A DNA stretch of 64,000 nucleotides. Source: Dermacentor variabilis. Its lineage: Eukaryota; Arthropoda; Arachnida; Ixodida; Ixodidae. Position numbers and translations under genes: made by a program. Shown one piece after another: positions 8,993 to 22,099 of the stretch. Below the pieces are notes generated by a model. The model had not been told where the DNA came from. It searched no databases and saw only the letters and a program-made list of their open reading frames with translations. The first letter of the stretch is position 1; every line of letters starts with the position of its first letter. The stretch lies in the NCBI RefSeq assembly GCF_050947875.1, contig NC_134576.1, positions 54,006,255 through 54,070,254 of the forward strand. Direction: 5' to 3'.

Positions 8993-11765
8993 CACACGTC
9001 CATCCTTTTGTTGTTGTTGCTGCCTTGTCATCGGTCGCATGTCGAGAGCATCATATTATTTTATTTGGTTGTTGGAATGGATGAATATGGTGACTAATGT
9101 TGAGTGAATTGCTAATGGTCTTGCCTGCTCTGTCTTTCCCATCGAAAGCACTGACACACCAGACGTTGTACCAAAGCAGATGAAATGATGCAGAAGTTAG
9201 GCGGCAGGCAGGCACTGCTAGTTCAGAAGCTTTCTTTTCTTTCTTTTACATTTATATTATTTGTTTCCTAACTGATCGCCTGAACTAGACTTGCAGATGC
9301 AGAGCCATCAGCATAATGGCTAGACTTGCGAGCATGTGGTAAAAGAATTGATTATCTGTAAGCTTAGATCACTGAAGGTGTACCTTTCATCAGTCGTTTT
9401 ATGTGTTTATCACCACCACCTCGTGCAATGGGGGTTCTACAGGAACAAGTTGCAAGACGAAGTTTCACTGCTAGACTAATTCTGTTGTGAGCTTGATTTG
9501 ATAGTTGAACGAGGTATCAGGCTCTATTGAACAGATCGCTTGCACTGATGTCGCTGCCACCGTTCTGGCAAAACATTTGCACGCACTAGTCTTACTTCTC
9601 TATTCTTCGGTAGTGCAGAAGAGGCTGAGTGCCTCACCCAAATGGTGGAGGCGACATTCTGTGCAAGCCTTCTTTATACATGTCATCATTTTGGAGGTTG
9701 CGGGCAATTATGGATTGATGCACAAGTTTAAATCTTCGGCCTTCCATGGGTTTGTGCTGTGTGTTTTGAGTAAGGTGGATCACTCTAAGGTTATGAAAAC
9801 GTGAGCTTATGTTTGGACACTGGATCTCAGTGGTTTGCTTGCCATATGGTAAAGTAAGCACCTTCTTCAGTGGAGTAATTGGGCCAAATGATGTCACCAT
9901 CATGTCTTCCTCTTATCTTACCTATGTGGGAAACTAAAAACAATATAAATATCACATTGAACGAATCAGCATAATTGTTAGCTTGGGCATTCGTTGCATC
10001 AACCCTATTGATCAACTTTTGCTATATCCTGTGACAGCTAAGGTGGCATTGGCACATGACATCACCAAACATCACTGATGGGCTCCTGGGATTTTTTGGC
10101 GCCAGGCTTGGTGCCTTCTTGTGCAAATGCCAACTGTTGTTTCAGTGTTTGTTCGTGCTGTCATCATCTTTGATGCAAAAAATTTTATACAGGAGTATTA
10201 AGTTTCACCATGTTTTGGCTCATGAACAAGGTGTCTTGCTTCTCTGACAGTGAGTGATGGGCGACATCACTATACCAGAACTGTGGCCTCAAGATTGTGT
10301 TGTATTGCGTGGTGTATATAATCCCACTAATTGCAGAGGCCATGCCAGACAGTTTCAGGTATTTTGACAAAACATTTCTGAAGAACTTCTTGACATGTGC
10401 CACCATGACAACACCTTCCTGCAGGTTGCATTCTCTCACGTATTTGCTTTCCATCATTTTCATTCTACTTTCCATATGCTTTCACTGCACAAGGGATCCA
10501 AAAGCAACTCTGTAACTTAAACATCAGCTACACATTTTGCGCTGAAGTAAATGCTGTGTGTTGTATTCCCAGTCGATCACTTTCAAAGTGTACTAAATGT
10601 GTGAGACGGGACAGGAACATTCTCCTGTGTTTCGCACTGTTAGAATACTGCAAGTTTGTACCAACTAAGCAAAATCAATGGAGGACGTTTTTGAAGGTAT
10701 CATTTTCAATTTGCATTCATTGAAGAAACCTGCAGCCAGAAGGATGCTTGTTTTTTCACTTAGGTGTTCTGTTGCTTGTTACATCGCACAGAAGTTATAC
10801 CCCAAAGTGATCTACCGTGGGTACGGCCTGAGCTGTGTTGCTTTCTTACCTTGGTAAAACATTATTTTTCCGCAGAATTTCAAATCGCGCAGATGAATCT
10901 CTTTCCTTATTTCTTTTCCTTCCACTTTTTAAATATTTTTTTTCAGCTGCTTGGTGCATCTGGTGCTTCATTTGTTGTCTGTGTGCCCTGTTTTTAGTTC
11001 ATTTGCTTTGAACCATAAGCATGTGATGATAAAGTATCACTTAAAATTTCTTTTGCATCTGTCTGTTCATTGCACCTGTGAATTGGCAGTGCCACAACAG
11101 GACTGCTTTGTTTTGATGAGGCCAAATAAAAGCACAAGGAATGCACCTGTCTCGCATTTGTCTAGTACAAGAAAACAAGCCTTCTGCACAAAAACGAATT
11201 TCAATAACTTCAAATGAGATTTAAAAAAATGACACATTCGACACTACATGAAAGCTAGGATGAGCCACTGATTTATGAACACATCGTAGTAGCGGGTGGT
11301 GCTTCAATATTGGCACCTTGTGAATGGCTATTGAAATGACTTATTTGAATTGCTGTTTGAAACAAACAGCCACTGTTTGATATTACGATTACTTATTGAA
11401 TTTCAACCTTTTCAGTAGGAGTGAAAGGCCTCTGCAGTTCATGAAAAAGAAGCAATGAACCATCTTTATGAAACATGGACTTGTTGCTATCAGAGAACAT
11501 GAACCAAAGACCTGGAATGTCATCCCAAGTGTACTGTTTCCGTTGCCATTACTTCTACGTGAAAGGAAAAGTAGTTGGTACAGTTCTCATAGTAGGGGTG
11601 ATGGCGGAACAATCCAGTTCAGCCTGGCGTCTTAGGCCAGCAGTTGCTCCACTTATAGCGCCTTATTTTTTTTCATGTGTGAAAGTCCATCTATTGAAGA
11701 AACTCAAGCATAAGAAGCAATTTTTAACTTTAGATCAACCTGGTGGCTTTCTGTAAACACGAGGC
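8993..11765. other. 2.8 kb without recognisable genes
   Basis: Short frames only (none above about 100 codons) and no conserved motif that I can name. The stretch is AT-rich with scattered AATAAA-like words. I see no tandem or inverted repeat of note. Confidence 0.5.
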
Positions 11766-11851
11766 ATTGTATTATTTATTATTTATTTATTTATTTATTA
11801 TTAGCTCAAAGGCCCCAGTGTGTGGTATTACATGAGGGATGGGTGACCATT

Positions 11852-13420
11852 TCAGTGGAATATGGACGCAATAGCAGCCTTGAAATGATGTGGGTTGGAG
11901 TGGTGTACGGCGTCGGCGGAAAGGTCATTCCAGTCCCGGGCAGTCTTCACAAAGAAATAATATTGGTGCGTAGTGGTCCGGTCAGGCGGAGGATACACAG
12001 ATTTTTCGTGACGTAATCGGCAAGACTGATGGTGTGCTGGAATGATGGCTGGAGTACTAGGAGCAGAATGATAAAATTTGTGATAAAGACACAGCCTGGA
12101 AACATGACGCCTTATATCTAGATTGGAAATTCCTGCTTTTAATTTTAGCTGAGAGACACTAGTGTGGTAAGAAGACTCAGAATAAATATAGCGAGCTGCA
12201 CGATCCTGCACTGCTTCTAGAGTGTTAGAAAGGGTAGTTTGGTGTGGGTCCCAAACAGAGCATGCGTATACTAGCTTAGGTCTGACAAAAGTTAGATAAG
12301 TTAGTATCTTTAACGATGGTGGTACGAAGTGCAAGTTGCGGCGGAAGTAACCAAGCGTGCGATTGGCTTCGTTAGTGATGTTCGTAATATGAGACGACCA
12401 AGAAAGGTTATTTGAAAGTGTAAGGCCAAGGTACTTGCATGACTCCACTGATGATATTTCCGAGTTGCAGAGAACCTACTTAGGAGTATGGTGAAGCTTC
12501 CGTCGATGAAAACGTATTAGTAGAGTCTTTGTAGTGTTCAGTGACATTAGCCACATGCTGCACCAAATGGTAGCTTTGTCTAGATCATCTTGCAATGCGT
12601 GGTTGTCCGTATCAGCTAGGATTGGGCGATAAATAACACAATCGCCAGCAAAAAGGCGAATGTTAGATGAAAGATTACCCGGTAAATCATTAATATATAT
12701 AAGGAATAGGAGGGGACCGAGAACTGTGCCTTGGGGTACACCGGAGAGAACAGGGCTTTTAGAGGAGGAGTGGTTGTTACCATACACAAACTGTTGTCGG
12801 TTAGATAAGAAATTTCGTATCCAGTTCAAAACAAGGGGATTAAGGTGCAAGCGAGAAAGTTTTAGGAGAAGTCGTTGATGCGGAACATTGTCAAACGCCT
12901 TTTCGAAATCTCAAACGCCTTTTCAAAATCAAACGCCTTTTCGAGATAAAGGTTAGAGCTTATGTCATTTATAAAGAGTGCTAATTGGCTATCACAAAAT
13001 GAACCCTTACGGAAGCCATACTGGTTAGGGTGGAAGAAACTGACAGATGTTAAGAATGTAGCAATGTGGGAGTAAAGCACATGTTCCAATAATTTCGAAC
13101 AGACGCTAGTTAGAGAAATTGGGCGGTCATGATGATGGACCTTTCTTCGGGACTGGGATAACCTTACCCACTTTCCAGTCATCCGGCACCACTCCTGATG
13201 ATAAAGATTGCTGAAAAATGTGACATAACATCTCGCTTGTAACATATTTAGTATATTTAAGGACTTTGGAATTCATACCATCGATGCCACGTGAAAACGA
13301 CAGCTTTAAGGAATCAATGCATTTCCTGATTCCATCAGAACTGAAGGTGATTGCGGGCATTGTATGGTAACTGAAAAGTGGGAATTCAGGAAGTTCACCT
13401 TTAGGTTCATTCGTAAACAC
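11852..13420 (-). pseudogene. LINE reverse transcriptase domain (broken)
   Basis: Fragments 13420-13127, 13245-12862, 12850-12476 and 12448-11852 follow one another in different frames. Visible motifs are NxxGFRKGxxxxxQL, the motif-B-like GVPQGTVLGPLLF, and motif C written FAGDCVIY in place of F-A-D-D, so one catalytic aspartate is replaced by glycine. Motif A contains a small tandem expansion (EKAFDFEKAFE, at about 12900-12955). The C-terminal part (KYLGLTLSNNLSW ... RAARYI) matches the thumb region of CR1/L2 proteins. It is inactive. Confidence 0.8.
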
Positions 13421-14100
13421 GGAAGAGAAAGCATGATTAAGCGCTTCGGCGATTTCGTGATCAGGAATGGGGTTATTTTTCTCGTCGCATAGAGCAAGTG
13501 GTTGCCAACGCTTTGGATTTATAATATCCCAGAATATTTTGGAGTTATTTCGCAGGATGTTTCGTAGGGTAGTCGAAGAAAAGGAGCGTTTTGCTTGACT
13601 AGGAAGGGATAGGTACGTTTCTTCAGCGGTGTACTATTTCTGCCATGCGCACTCAGATTTGGAATGCCTAGCAGCGCGGTAAAGCCTTTTCTCTTTATTG
13701 TTGAGACGCAGTAGTGTCGTATTGAACCAGGGTGATGAGTGATTTTCAGTTACAGTGATAGTAGGTATGTAAGTTTTTATCAGCTCATGCATTTTATTTT
13801 CGAAAACAAGAAAGTTAATTTCAACAGAACGTTCTAAGAAACCGGTAAAGAACGAGCTGGAAAATTCCCCTAGTTTAATATTCCTACCAGTATAGTTGCC
13901 TTTGTCGTAAAGCGTAATAGTTTTTCTAGTTTTAGTGAAGGCAGGGATGTCACTTTGGAACGAGGTATGTAGCACTGAATGATCGCTAAGGCCAGGTAAG
14001 TGCGTCAGTGGTTAAACCTTATCGGAGCGAGAAGTGAGGATAAGGTCGAATATGTTAGAAGACTTATGATTGCGCCACGTGGGGTTACTGACGATTTGTG

Positions 14101-14600
14101 TTAAGCCAAACGTAAGGCTCGTATTAAAGAAATCACTTTCGACATTGTTTTTGACGTTGTTTCAGCTATATGGGACCAATTGGTGGCAGGGAAGTTGAAA
14201 TCGCCGAACAGCATGATGGGTGATTGGGGATAAAGCACTGTTACGGAGTGAAGCACCTCATGGAATTCAGCTACGACAGAGGTGTTTGCGTCGGGCGGAC
14301 GATAGCATTTACTGATAATAGCGGCTGGGCGAGAAGCATTGCTTATCACAAAGACAATTTCTAAGGGCATTGTTACTGTTATTTCAGAACACTGAAGACT
14401 TTCGTGTGCGCAAATCAGTACGCCACCCCCACCCCCTTTTGTGGGATCTTTCACGTCGGAATATAGAAACATTTGGAAAACGTGAAAAAAATTTCTCCAT
14501 TATTAATGGGCGGATTAAGCCAAGTTTCAATAAGAAGGACATTGTTCGATGCCGTTGTACTGAGCGTTGTACACAGTCATATGGAAGTGCCCTTCTCATG
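14101..14600 (-). pseudogene. LINE AP-like endonuclease domain (broken)
   Basis: The minus strand encodes LLIETWL near 14530 and GDFNFPATNW near 14190, two hallmark motifs of apurinic-type LINE endonucleases. A frame change separates them near 14470. A glycine run (KGGGGGVLI) lies between. The enzyme nicks target DNA to start target-primed reverse transcription. This is the 5' end of what remains of the element. Confidence 0.72.
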
Positions 14601-14639
14601 GCATCCAGTAGAATGTTTTACTTCGCAGTATGACAACAG

Positions 14640-15210
14640 CAGGGCCATATAAACTGTTCCATATCGATTGCTGCAGCTGACAGAAACGGACTTAAACTGA
14701 TGTGTCCCTTCAAAACTACATTTTCATTAGTTTTGTGGCAACAGGGTGGTTATTCGAGAAGAAAATGAAGGCAAAAGTTTATTTTTCATTCGCTGACGCC
14801 ACAGGTATGCTGGTATGTCAGTGTAACGTGGCAAAGTTCAAAATACATTTTTCCTTATTTTTGTTGTGGCAGAGCAAAAAATGTGAACATTTGTGGCTTA
14901 TGACTTATATAGATTGCAATATATTTAATATTTCCTGATAAAAATCAGCTTGGTGAAAGCAGACGGCAGCACAATCCATGGCATCGCGGTGAGCTAGCGG
15001 AGTTTACTTTGGTGCTGCCAAAACCTTTTTGTTCTTGCAACCTTTGCGGCCCAGCGAGCCTCCTTTTGCAGTAACTGAGGAAATTTAATGCATTACCGAT
15101 TTTGGGGCACTTCACCCACTTTCCGGGGGCCAAGCATCTATGTATATTTGTATCTATGCTTTATGTATGTTTTTATGAAACCGTTTTCCTACATACCTGG
15201 TTCACTGGGT
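14640..15210. other. no recognisable gene
   Basis: AT-rich sequence between the LINE and the fold-back repeat. Only short frames are seen. Confidence 0.5.
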
Positions 15211-15216
15211 GGCCCG

Positions 15217-16050
15217 TGGACGAATGGGTAGTGCATTGGTCTCTGCTTAGGTAACACGGTTTAAGAACCAACCATCGGACCAACATGGGTCACCGAGTAT
15301 GTGGCAATGTGTACATACATCCCGCTCTTCAACCGACCTCTTTCGTGCCCACATGGGTCATACCGGATGCGGAACTGGGTAGGTACCACTGTTCGAAGGA
15401 GATCTTACGACATCGATTTGGAGCACTGGGTATGTGCCACGCGGTCTGTGCTGCTCTTCAACGAGCGTCCTTGGTGCCGACTTGGGTAACTGGGAATGTG
15501 CCCCCTGCAATTATGAAATGCTCTGTTAAATTTCTCCCATGATTAGTGGAATATGAATACACGCCACTGGGTGTGTGGCAAGTGAATGAACAATCCTCGT
15601 TGTTTGCCTTCACTGACGTGCCACGCTTCTCATCTCGGTGGCCACATGTGGACTTCTCGGCCTCCGAACACGTAGAAAGGTGCCGTGCCGCAGCTGCGCT
15701 CCTCTCGCGCTTCTTTCTGAACGTGCTGAGCCGTTACCCAAGTTGGTGTCAAAGAGGATCACTGAAGACCGGTACAGACTCGGTAGCATACATACCCAGT
15801 GCTTCAAGTCGGCATGAGAGCATTTCTTCGAACAGCTGTACTAGCCCAGTCCCGCATCTACAGTGACCCATGCCGGTATGAAAGAGGGTTGAAGAGAGGA
15901 TGTATGTACACATTGCCATGTACTCGGTGACCCAAGTTGGTCTGATGGTTGGTTTTGGACCCGGGTACGTCCGCACAGCATTCCTATGCGCTGCCCATTC
16001 AGCTGCAGACTGACTACCAGTGACCCAGGTGGGCGAGAAAGCGGTTAGGT
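15217..16050. repeat. fold-back pair of SINE-like repeats (inverted arms about 230-260 bp)
   Basis: The arm at about 15235-15495 is repeated as its reverse complement at about 15735-15965; both contain gtgtacatacatc, ccaacatgggtcacc or a close variant, and gcactgggtatgt. About 240 bp separate the arms. Each arm's outer edge has a tRNA-like head: atgggtagtgcattggtctc with ggtttaagaacc on the left, and, on minus at the right, atgggcagcgcataggaatg with gggtccaaaacc, resembling pol III A and B boxes. Inside each arm a motif like CTTGGGTCACTGGGTATGTG recurs several times. Two tRNA-derived SINEs in head-to-head inversion is the simplest reading. Confidence 0.65.
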
Positions 16051-16059
16051 ACAAACATA

Positions 16060-17147
16060 TATTGATAAATAAATACAGAGCTAGCCCCTGGAGAGTGCAT
16101 GAAATGGTGCAAGAATGTGAATGCATTGAAATATCAAGAATCACCCACCAACCAAAAGTGATTTGGCAATTTTAATGCTAATAGCATAAAACGCCAATCA
16201 TTTCTAAAGCATGCATGCAACGAAGATTTTTCTAATACAAGTCAGATCATTTCTTTTAGTGCCATTTCATGCAACAAGCTTGCTTGAGAAGCTTAAAGAA
16301 GAGGCGACTCTGGTTCAGCAGAACAAACATTTTCTGATCGTGACTCATATATTGAACACCCAAGACTGGCAAAGGTGCCGTGGCAAGAGCAACTTGTAAC
16401 ACAAGCACGTTGTGACAGTTCAAAAATTCAGGAGATTTATTTCGACGTCACCGCCATACTTTATGTCAAGATACGCATGGTTCCAACAGGTATGGATGAT
16501 AATTAGCACTGTCTGAATATTCTGCCCTAAATATTAAGGAGAACACAGGCAGATACTCCATATTCGGGAGAGGCGAGTGTGAAATCATAGTGTGTTCACC
16601 CTAATTTAGAACAACAGGATGGTTTATTGATGCTAGTAAGCATGGTGCAGTTAAAGATAGAAGCACTTGTTGCTGCATTCATAGTTTGGTTCACACATCT
16701 TGAGTCTATCAGGCCCTCATATGCCGCAGCTGTTGTACCTCTGTGTTGTGTTCTGGTAGATAAAAAAAAAGTACTACCGTGTTGTCTATTTCAGGTTAGA
16801 GCTACAACAAAGTGAGCGGTCAAATCTGTTTAAATGTGCTGTTTTGAAGTTCTGTTCACCTTTAACTAGTAATAAAGTGCCAATTACTAGATAATGAAGG
16901 TTGGAGTCTCCGGTTTAACAGTTAAACCAAACTGGAATGCCATTAATGTCAGTGCAATCCTGCAGACAACAGGCAGGTTTAGTGTAGTGCTTAAGGTCCA
17001 CTCCACCCAGTCCGTTTGTTATATCCAACAATCTGCACATAGCCAATTAGTGGGAGCGCTAGCGCGCATGAGCATAACGTTGTTGCCTTAACTTTGTTAC
17101 AAAGACAATTAAGCAAGTGTCCCAAAATGGTTTTCGTCGTACGCCTA
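16060..17147. other. no recognisable gene
   Basis: AT-rich DNA. No frame exceeds about 65 codons and I recognise no repeat. Confidence 0.5.
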
Positions 17148-17364
17148 ACCTGCCACGGTGCTGCAGTGGCTTTGACATGTTGCTGCTCAGCCCAAGTGTG
17201 CAGGATAATATCCCAGCTGCGTTGGCTGCATTTCAGTCGGGGCAAAATGCAAAAACACCCATGTACCGTGAATAGGGTGCACATTAAGGAAACCCAGGCG
17301 ATCAAAATCATCCCAGAGCACCCCATCACGGCATGTATCATAATCATATGGTGGTTTTGATACG
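17148..17364 (+). mobile_element. tRNA-derived SINE
   Basis: A decayed tRNA-like head (ctgcagtggctttgacatg as A-box region, then a decayed B-box region around 17200) is followed by a body with gcaaaatgcaaaaacaccc and gtgcacattaaggaaaccca. It ends with cggcatgtatcataatcata, then tggttttgatacgta. The same 3' body occurs on minus at 63498-63632. The order head-body-tail fits a SINE family common in ticks from memory; the family name is not certain. Confidence 0.6.
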
Positions 17365-17926
17365 TAGGAGGGATGTTCCAAAACTAAGTTTCGTCATTTA
17401 TTTCACACGGAAACATTACTGCCAAAAAGCATACACCATTGCATCATGGTGTACCTTGCGCTATTTTTCCACATAGTCGCCACCGGCATTGAGACATCTG
17501 TCGTAGCATGCAATCAATTTGGAGAAACTACTCTTGTGAAACTCGGTGCCCTGCGATGCAAGGAATTGTCACACAGCCTGCTCCACCTCAGCATTGTTTT
17601 GGAAGTGATGTCTTGAGGGTGCGGCTTTAAATGCGGCGGACATGTGCCCATTCATACCGAATAATAGCACGAACTTCCATTCGTGACCACATTGCCAGTA
17701 CACATCTGCCATCGTGATTTGTACTCGAATAACCTCAGGCACGCTAGTCTGCTGCTACTCTCTCTTCTTCGGCGCTCTAAGCATGCATCATTCCTCCTCT
17801 GCTAGTGCTCTTTCAGTCATTTAACCAGCAACAACATGGATTCATATGGCAATAGCTTATTTCACGCGGTCTACCATCTTCTCTCTAAAAGTGAAGAGCA
17901 AACTTACTTTCGGAACATCCCTCGTA
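17365..17926 (-). mobile_element. internally deleted mariner element (558 bp) with TA duplication
   Basis: The ends are GGAGGGATGTTCC at 17367 and GGAACATCCCTCG ending at 17924, an inverted repeat differing in the first base, and TA flanks both sides (17365-17366, 17925-17926). On minus, the left part retains the C-terminal end of a mariner transposase (a DYVEK-like pattern near 17470, disrupted by frame changes). Full mariners are about 1.3 kb, so more than half is gone. It begins one base after the SINE above. Confidence 0.7.
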
Positions 17927-17929
17927 ATG

Positions 17930-20015
17930 CCCCACAATTTAACGTTAAGTGTGGTATGCCTAGGTGCAGAGGTTACCTCTCAAGAAATGCTTTGTCACCA
18001 GAATTTCGTGTCAGCTGGCTATAATAAAACAGGCAAATCAATACGCTCCTCTCAAGCCAGCCGTGGCGTTCCCCTTGAATATTTGCTGTGTGGCGATTGC
18101 TATGTCCTGCTACCTTCACGTAGTGCACAAGTATTGTCTACTTCCGGCTTACTTCAACGACATGTGTTCTTCTGTCTCTTTCCTATGCAGTTCCTTGTCC
18201 TTAAGCCTGGGCTACATAGAGTCGACTTTCAAGACTTGGCATGGCGGGTAGAGGAAGAGCAGCACGAGCAGTATTCATTGACTTGCCCTACATGAAATGA
18301 AAAAAGCCAAACACCACCGCAGGTGTTTGCTGCAAGTTTATATGCGATGTACAAACTACAAAGTAGCTGTTTCCAATATTCAATTCTGATAATCGTCTGA
18401 TAAGTTTTCTATAGGATATATATATATATAATACATACGCTTGTGTCTGTCTCTATATTATGCTTGTAATATTTCTTTGTAACTACAAGCGGAAAAAATA
18501 AGCGCTGCCATAGCTAAGCTAGAGTTGCCGCTAACTGGTGAATGTGGTGAAACAGGTTATTCATAATGCTTCAACTACTCTAGACTTAACAAATGTATAC
18601 AAAAAAAGAAAAAAAAACTGCATTGACAAATGAACCCCCAATTTATTTGTGAGAGGCATAGATGGTAGCACTACAAAAGTCTAACTCAAGATGATGGCTT
18701 TCTGACATGTTTTGACACGTTGTAAGGCACGTTAAATTGCCTTCAACGCTTGGTTTTTGGATCTTGGCTTGTTAGGATTTCTGCCAATGCTACCATTTTA
18801 GGCAAATTGTACACAAAGCTTGGCTATCTGACCACTGCAGTTGCCGCTGAAAGCACCATTCTTTTCGAAATCGCGGGTGATCGTCTAGGAACACGAACAC
18901 ACAAGGGTGAGCGCTAACTTGCAACTCTATGATATATTTCCCAACACATTTATATAGCCACAGAACACACAAACCATGAAAGAGCACAGAAGACAGAATA
19001 AAACAAAAATAATGAGCAATAGTTGATGTTGACATTAATCTACAGTGCTCACGTTTTCTCCAGCGTGTGGTCACTGCAGTTTACTTTGTGCCCACATTTG
19101 CAAATCAAGATGAGGGAAATGCAGCGCTAGTACCATTCGTGTTGCAGCCACCAAAAAAGATATCGCCATTCCTATTTTCAAGTGAGAATGCTTCTGCAGC
19201 CCATCCATTGCTATTGCCGGGGCTATAGAAGCAATGCCAATTCTCAAGCAGAAGTAGGCCATTGGTTTGAAGAAGTGCCTAAGTCCACTGCATTTGTGTC
19301 CTTATGTTTAAGGGCACACACATCACTATGTATACGTATGGCATTGAAAATAAGCTTAATGAAGAGGCATGTTACAAGCATTTCCGGTGATGTCATGTGC
19401 ATAACCAATCGGATCACTTGCCATATTGTCATTTCTGCCATGTTGCATGGCACGGGAAGAGGCGGCTGAAAATGCTGGTTAATAGCGCCGCTGCAATCGG
19501 CAGTGATGCACATTTTTGAAACCTTATAATAAATTGCACACTTTTCTATGCGCGCTTAAGTCTGTCGCTTAGTGATCAGAAAGCCTTACCATGCTGACTC
19601 AGTACGTTTGCACACATTTGTCAATATCGTTCCAGGTTCCTTACGCATACCATGCAGGTGTGCACATTTGGCTTCTTGGCCATTTTGCAGCCTAGCTTAC
19701 TGTGCATTGCTCACATGTCTGAAAGACGTGCTTGTCAAAAAGTTGGTCGGCGCATTTCTCCGCAGCCGCCTGTTTGCATGAAACGCGAGTGGAGCGTAAT
19801 AAATGCTTTGATAAATCTGCCTAATCTGGTAGCTAAATGCATGTTTCAGCTGTTCCTGTCCATGAAAAAAAAGTTATGGAGACCCAATGCACCTGTTGAA
19901 ATCTGTGTGAGGGGAAGACTAACGTGCTCGTGCTACGCAACGTGATGTACTCCGTGGTCATATCGAAAAGTGAGTTGGTTTTGGCACAATAGAAGTACAC
20001 CTACAGTTATAGCCT
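17930..20015. other. no recognisable gene
   Basis: Short frames only, a small (AT) run at 18418-18431 and A-rich runs near 18600. No domain or shared repeat was found. Confidence 0.5.
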
Positions 20016-20100
20016 AATGGTTTGAGCACGGCTAGCTGTGGTGGGGGACCGATGTTCAATGCCGCCGTCGGGCACGTAATTCAATTTTTTTAGGCCTCAG
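20016..20100 (+). repeat. short tRNA-like SINE, family 2, copy 1
   Basis: tatagcctaatggtttgagc resembles a pol III A box and gatgttcaatgcc a decayed B box, followed by gccgtcgggcacgtaattc and a T-run. The same layout and similar words occur at 59770-59885, so it is a repeat family and not a functional tRNA gene. Confidence 0.45.
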
Positions 20101-21960
20101 CTACGAGGCAAAATAGCAGCAAGCAGCAGCCACAATCAGGAAAGCCCCGTAGGGTTCACACAGAAAGCTTCACTTTAGAAGTGGCACAAGGTTTCACCTC
20201 GAGAATTTTACAGAATGTATACTTAAAAGTATTGTAGCAAAGAAGAGTGACCTGTACCTACATTTTGGCGCACGTGTGTGAGTGCTACACATTCGCCCGT
20301 ATTCCAGCATAATCGGCCTAAAGTTGCGAGTGACTCTTCAGTCCCTGGGCAGGCAAGCATTTACTTTGCTTTGCGACCATTTGATCCATGCTTGCGTACG
20401 CTGGCCACTATTGTGTGCCAGTGCATATAACACAGCAGTGATGGATGTCTAACTTTACATGAACTACAAGCCATACATGAGTCCGTTGAGGCAGCCTAAG
20501 AGGTTATCAAACATTACCACAAAAATATTCCCCGAAACTGATTTCCCGAGCGCCATGAAACAGTTAATGGAGTCCGTGAAACTTGATTACTCTGTGAGAA
20601 GATACATGAAACCGTAATGACTCCCCTTTTAATAATCACCTGCACTGCATTTAAGGACACAGCTTAGACTCTTTCATTGCCATCGTAGATAACAACGCAC
20701 ACGACAACAGAAACAAGCACCACCGATACCTCTTGTGCTGTACTCATTAGCCATTTGTCAAAACCAGAAAAATTACACAAGAGCTCTCATTTCTTCTATG
20801 TGCCCATTCTTTCCCCAGCAACCTCACAAGGGTGGAGGAAGTTCCCCTGAGGTAAATCTGGGCTGTGGTCAACCTCATCGCTGCTGCCACCTGCAAGTGG
20901 AAGGGCTTCATCAAATACAATGCCACCTGTCTCAACTATACGAGCTGGCACAAGGCGCCAATATGTACCACCTGCTGTGGACTTGCCACAGCACATGACA
21001 TTCCTGTGAGCCCTTGCTCAGACTACCTAGAGTGGGCTCCAGAATGACTGGCATGCTGTCGTCAGTAAGTAGACTCAATATTACTTTCACTACGAAATAT
21101 TACTTGACTTCGGCACAATGCAGGGTTGCATTCATTTATATAGGTATATTGTTGTGCTTTAAGGCTGCCTACGAATAATTAGAAAAAACTAGCAGCATGC
21201 ACCTTTCCTTTCTTTAAGGCAAAGCTGAATTAGATGCTGAGAGTCGCTCTTGATTTTGAGGCAGTTCGTTATGCAAAATTTTTATAACAATGAATATCCC
21301 ATGCACAAGAAATAGACAGTTCAGTGGTTACAAAGGCACGCCCTCCCTCCACCCCCTCCACCAAATGGTAAAAACAATATTTATGGGCCATTGTCCACAT
21401 CCTGCCATTAATGAATAGGTTGGCTCCCAGAATGGTTGCCTTTGAGTTTTATTTTCACTTCAGAATTTAGGTTTGTTGCTTTTGCCCAGTCACTTCAAAA
21501 AATTTGTGGTCACTGCACATGCTTTCTAGCGCCTGTTAGAACACGACTTTTTTGTAATCAAGGAAATCGTAATTTAGAGTGTGTTCTCACACTATAGTAT
21601 CTTTTCTTAGGGTAAAATTTTACATGGCTTGTACAGCCAGCATTTATTAAAATCTTTAAAGCTTATTGTAGATGCAAAAAGTCAATGAAAATGCTATGAA
21701 CATCAAGGCGCAGTGCAAGGTATATGGCGTGATCAAAGACACAGAGCAGTTTTTTACCACTTTCACTTCGGTAACAATTGCAGCCTTTTATGAAGATGTA
21801 CATAAAAATACATTCTGGGTAATTTTTTCTAACTGGCCACGCTGCTCATTTGGGTTTGGTTTGGAGGACTTGTGCACTTATCTGAAATCATATTGTTATG
21901 TGGAAGCATACAGAACAGGAAGATGTATATACAATATATATGCAAGGCGATCATGTGCTC
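20101..21960. other. no recognisable gene
   Basis: A stretch at 20810-21050 gives moderately open frames on both strands but has no motif I can name. The rest is AT-rich with no visible repeat. Confidence 0.45.
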
Positions 21961-22099
21961 AACCGTACGGATGAGAGCACACCCCCGATCAAAACCGTCT
22001 TCTTCATTAATTCTCCTTTTGAGGAATAACCGTGACATGACCCCCGGCTGCTGAAGCACGATCACGGTACTTGCTATGGTGTGGGTTAGCGGTAAGGGT

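Larger units (their letters stand above)
11766..14605 (-). mobile_element. CR1/L2-type LINE, 5'-truncated and decayed
   Basis: On the minus strand the order is endonuclease (about 14600-14100), spacer with finger region (13975-13300) and reverse transcriptase (13245-11852). A (TAAA)n-like 3' tail lies at 11772-11800, as expected for a LINE that primes on target DNA. No RNase H follows the reverse transcriptase, and the GVPQGTVLGPLLFLIYINDL motif is typical of the CR1/L2/Rex group. Several frame changes and stops separate the pieces. The upstream part, including any first ORF, is missing. I could not find a clear TSD. Confidence 0.8.

Noticed and set aside
20796..21047. Host exon on either strand
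   Set aside because: Moderately open frames but no recognisable domain, and splice signals are ambiguous.
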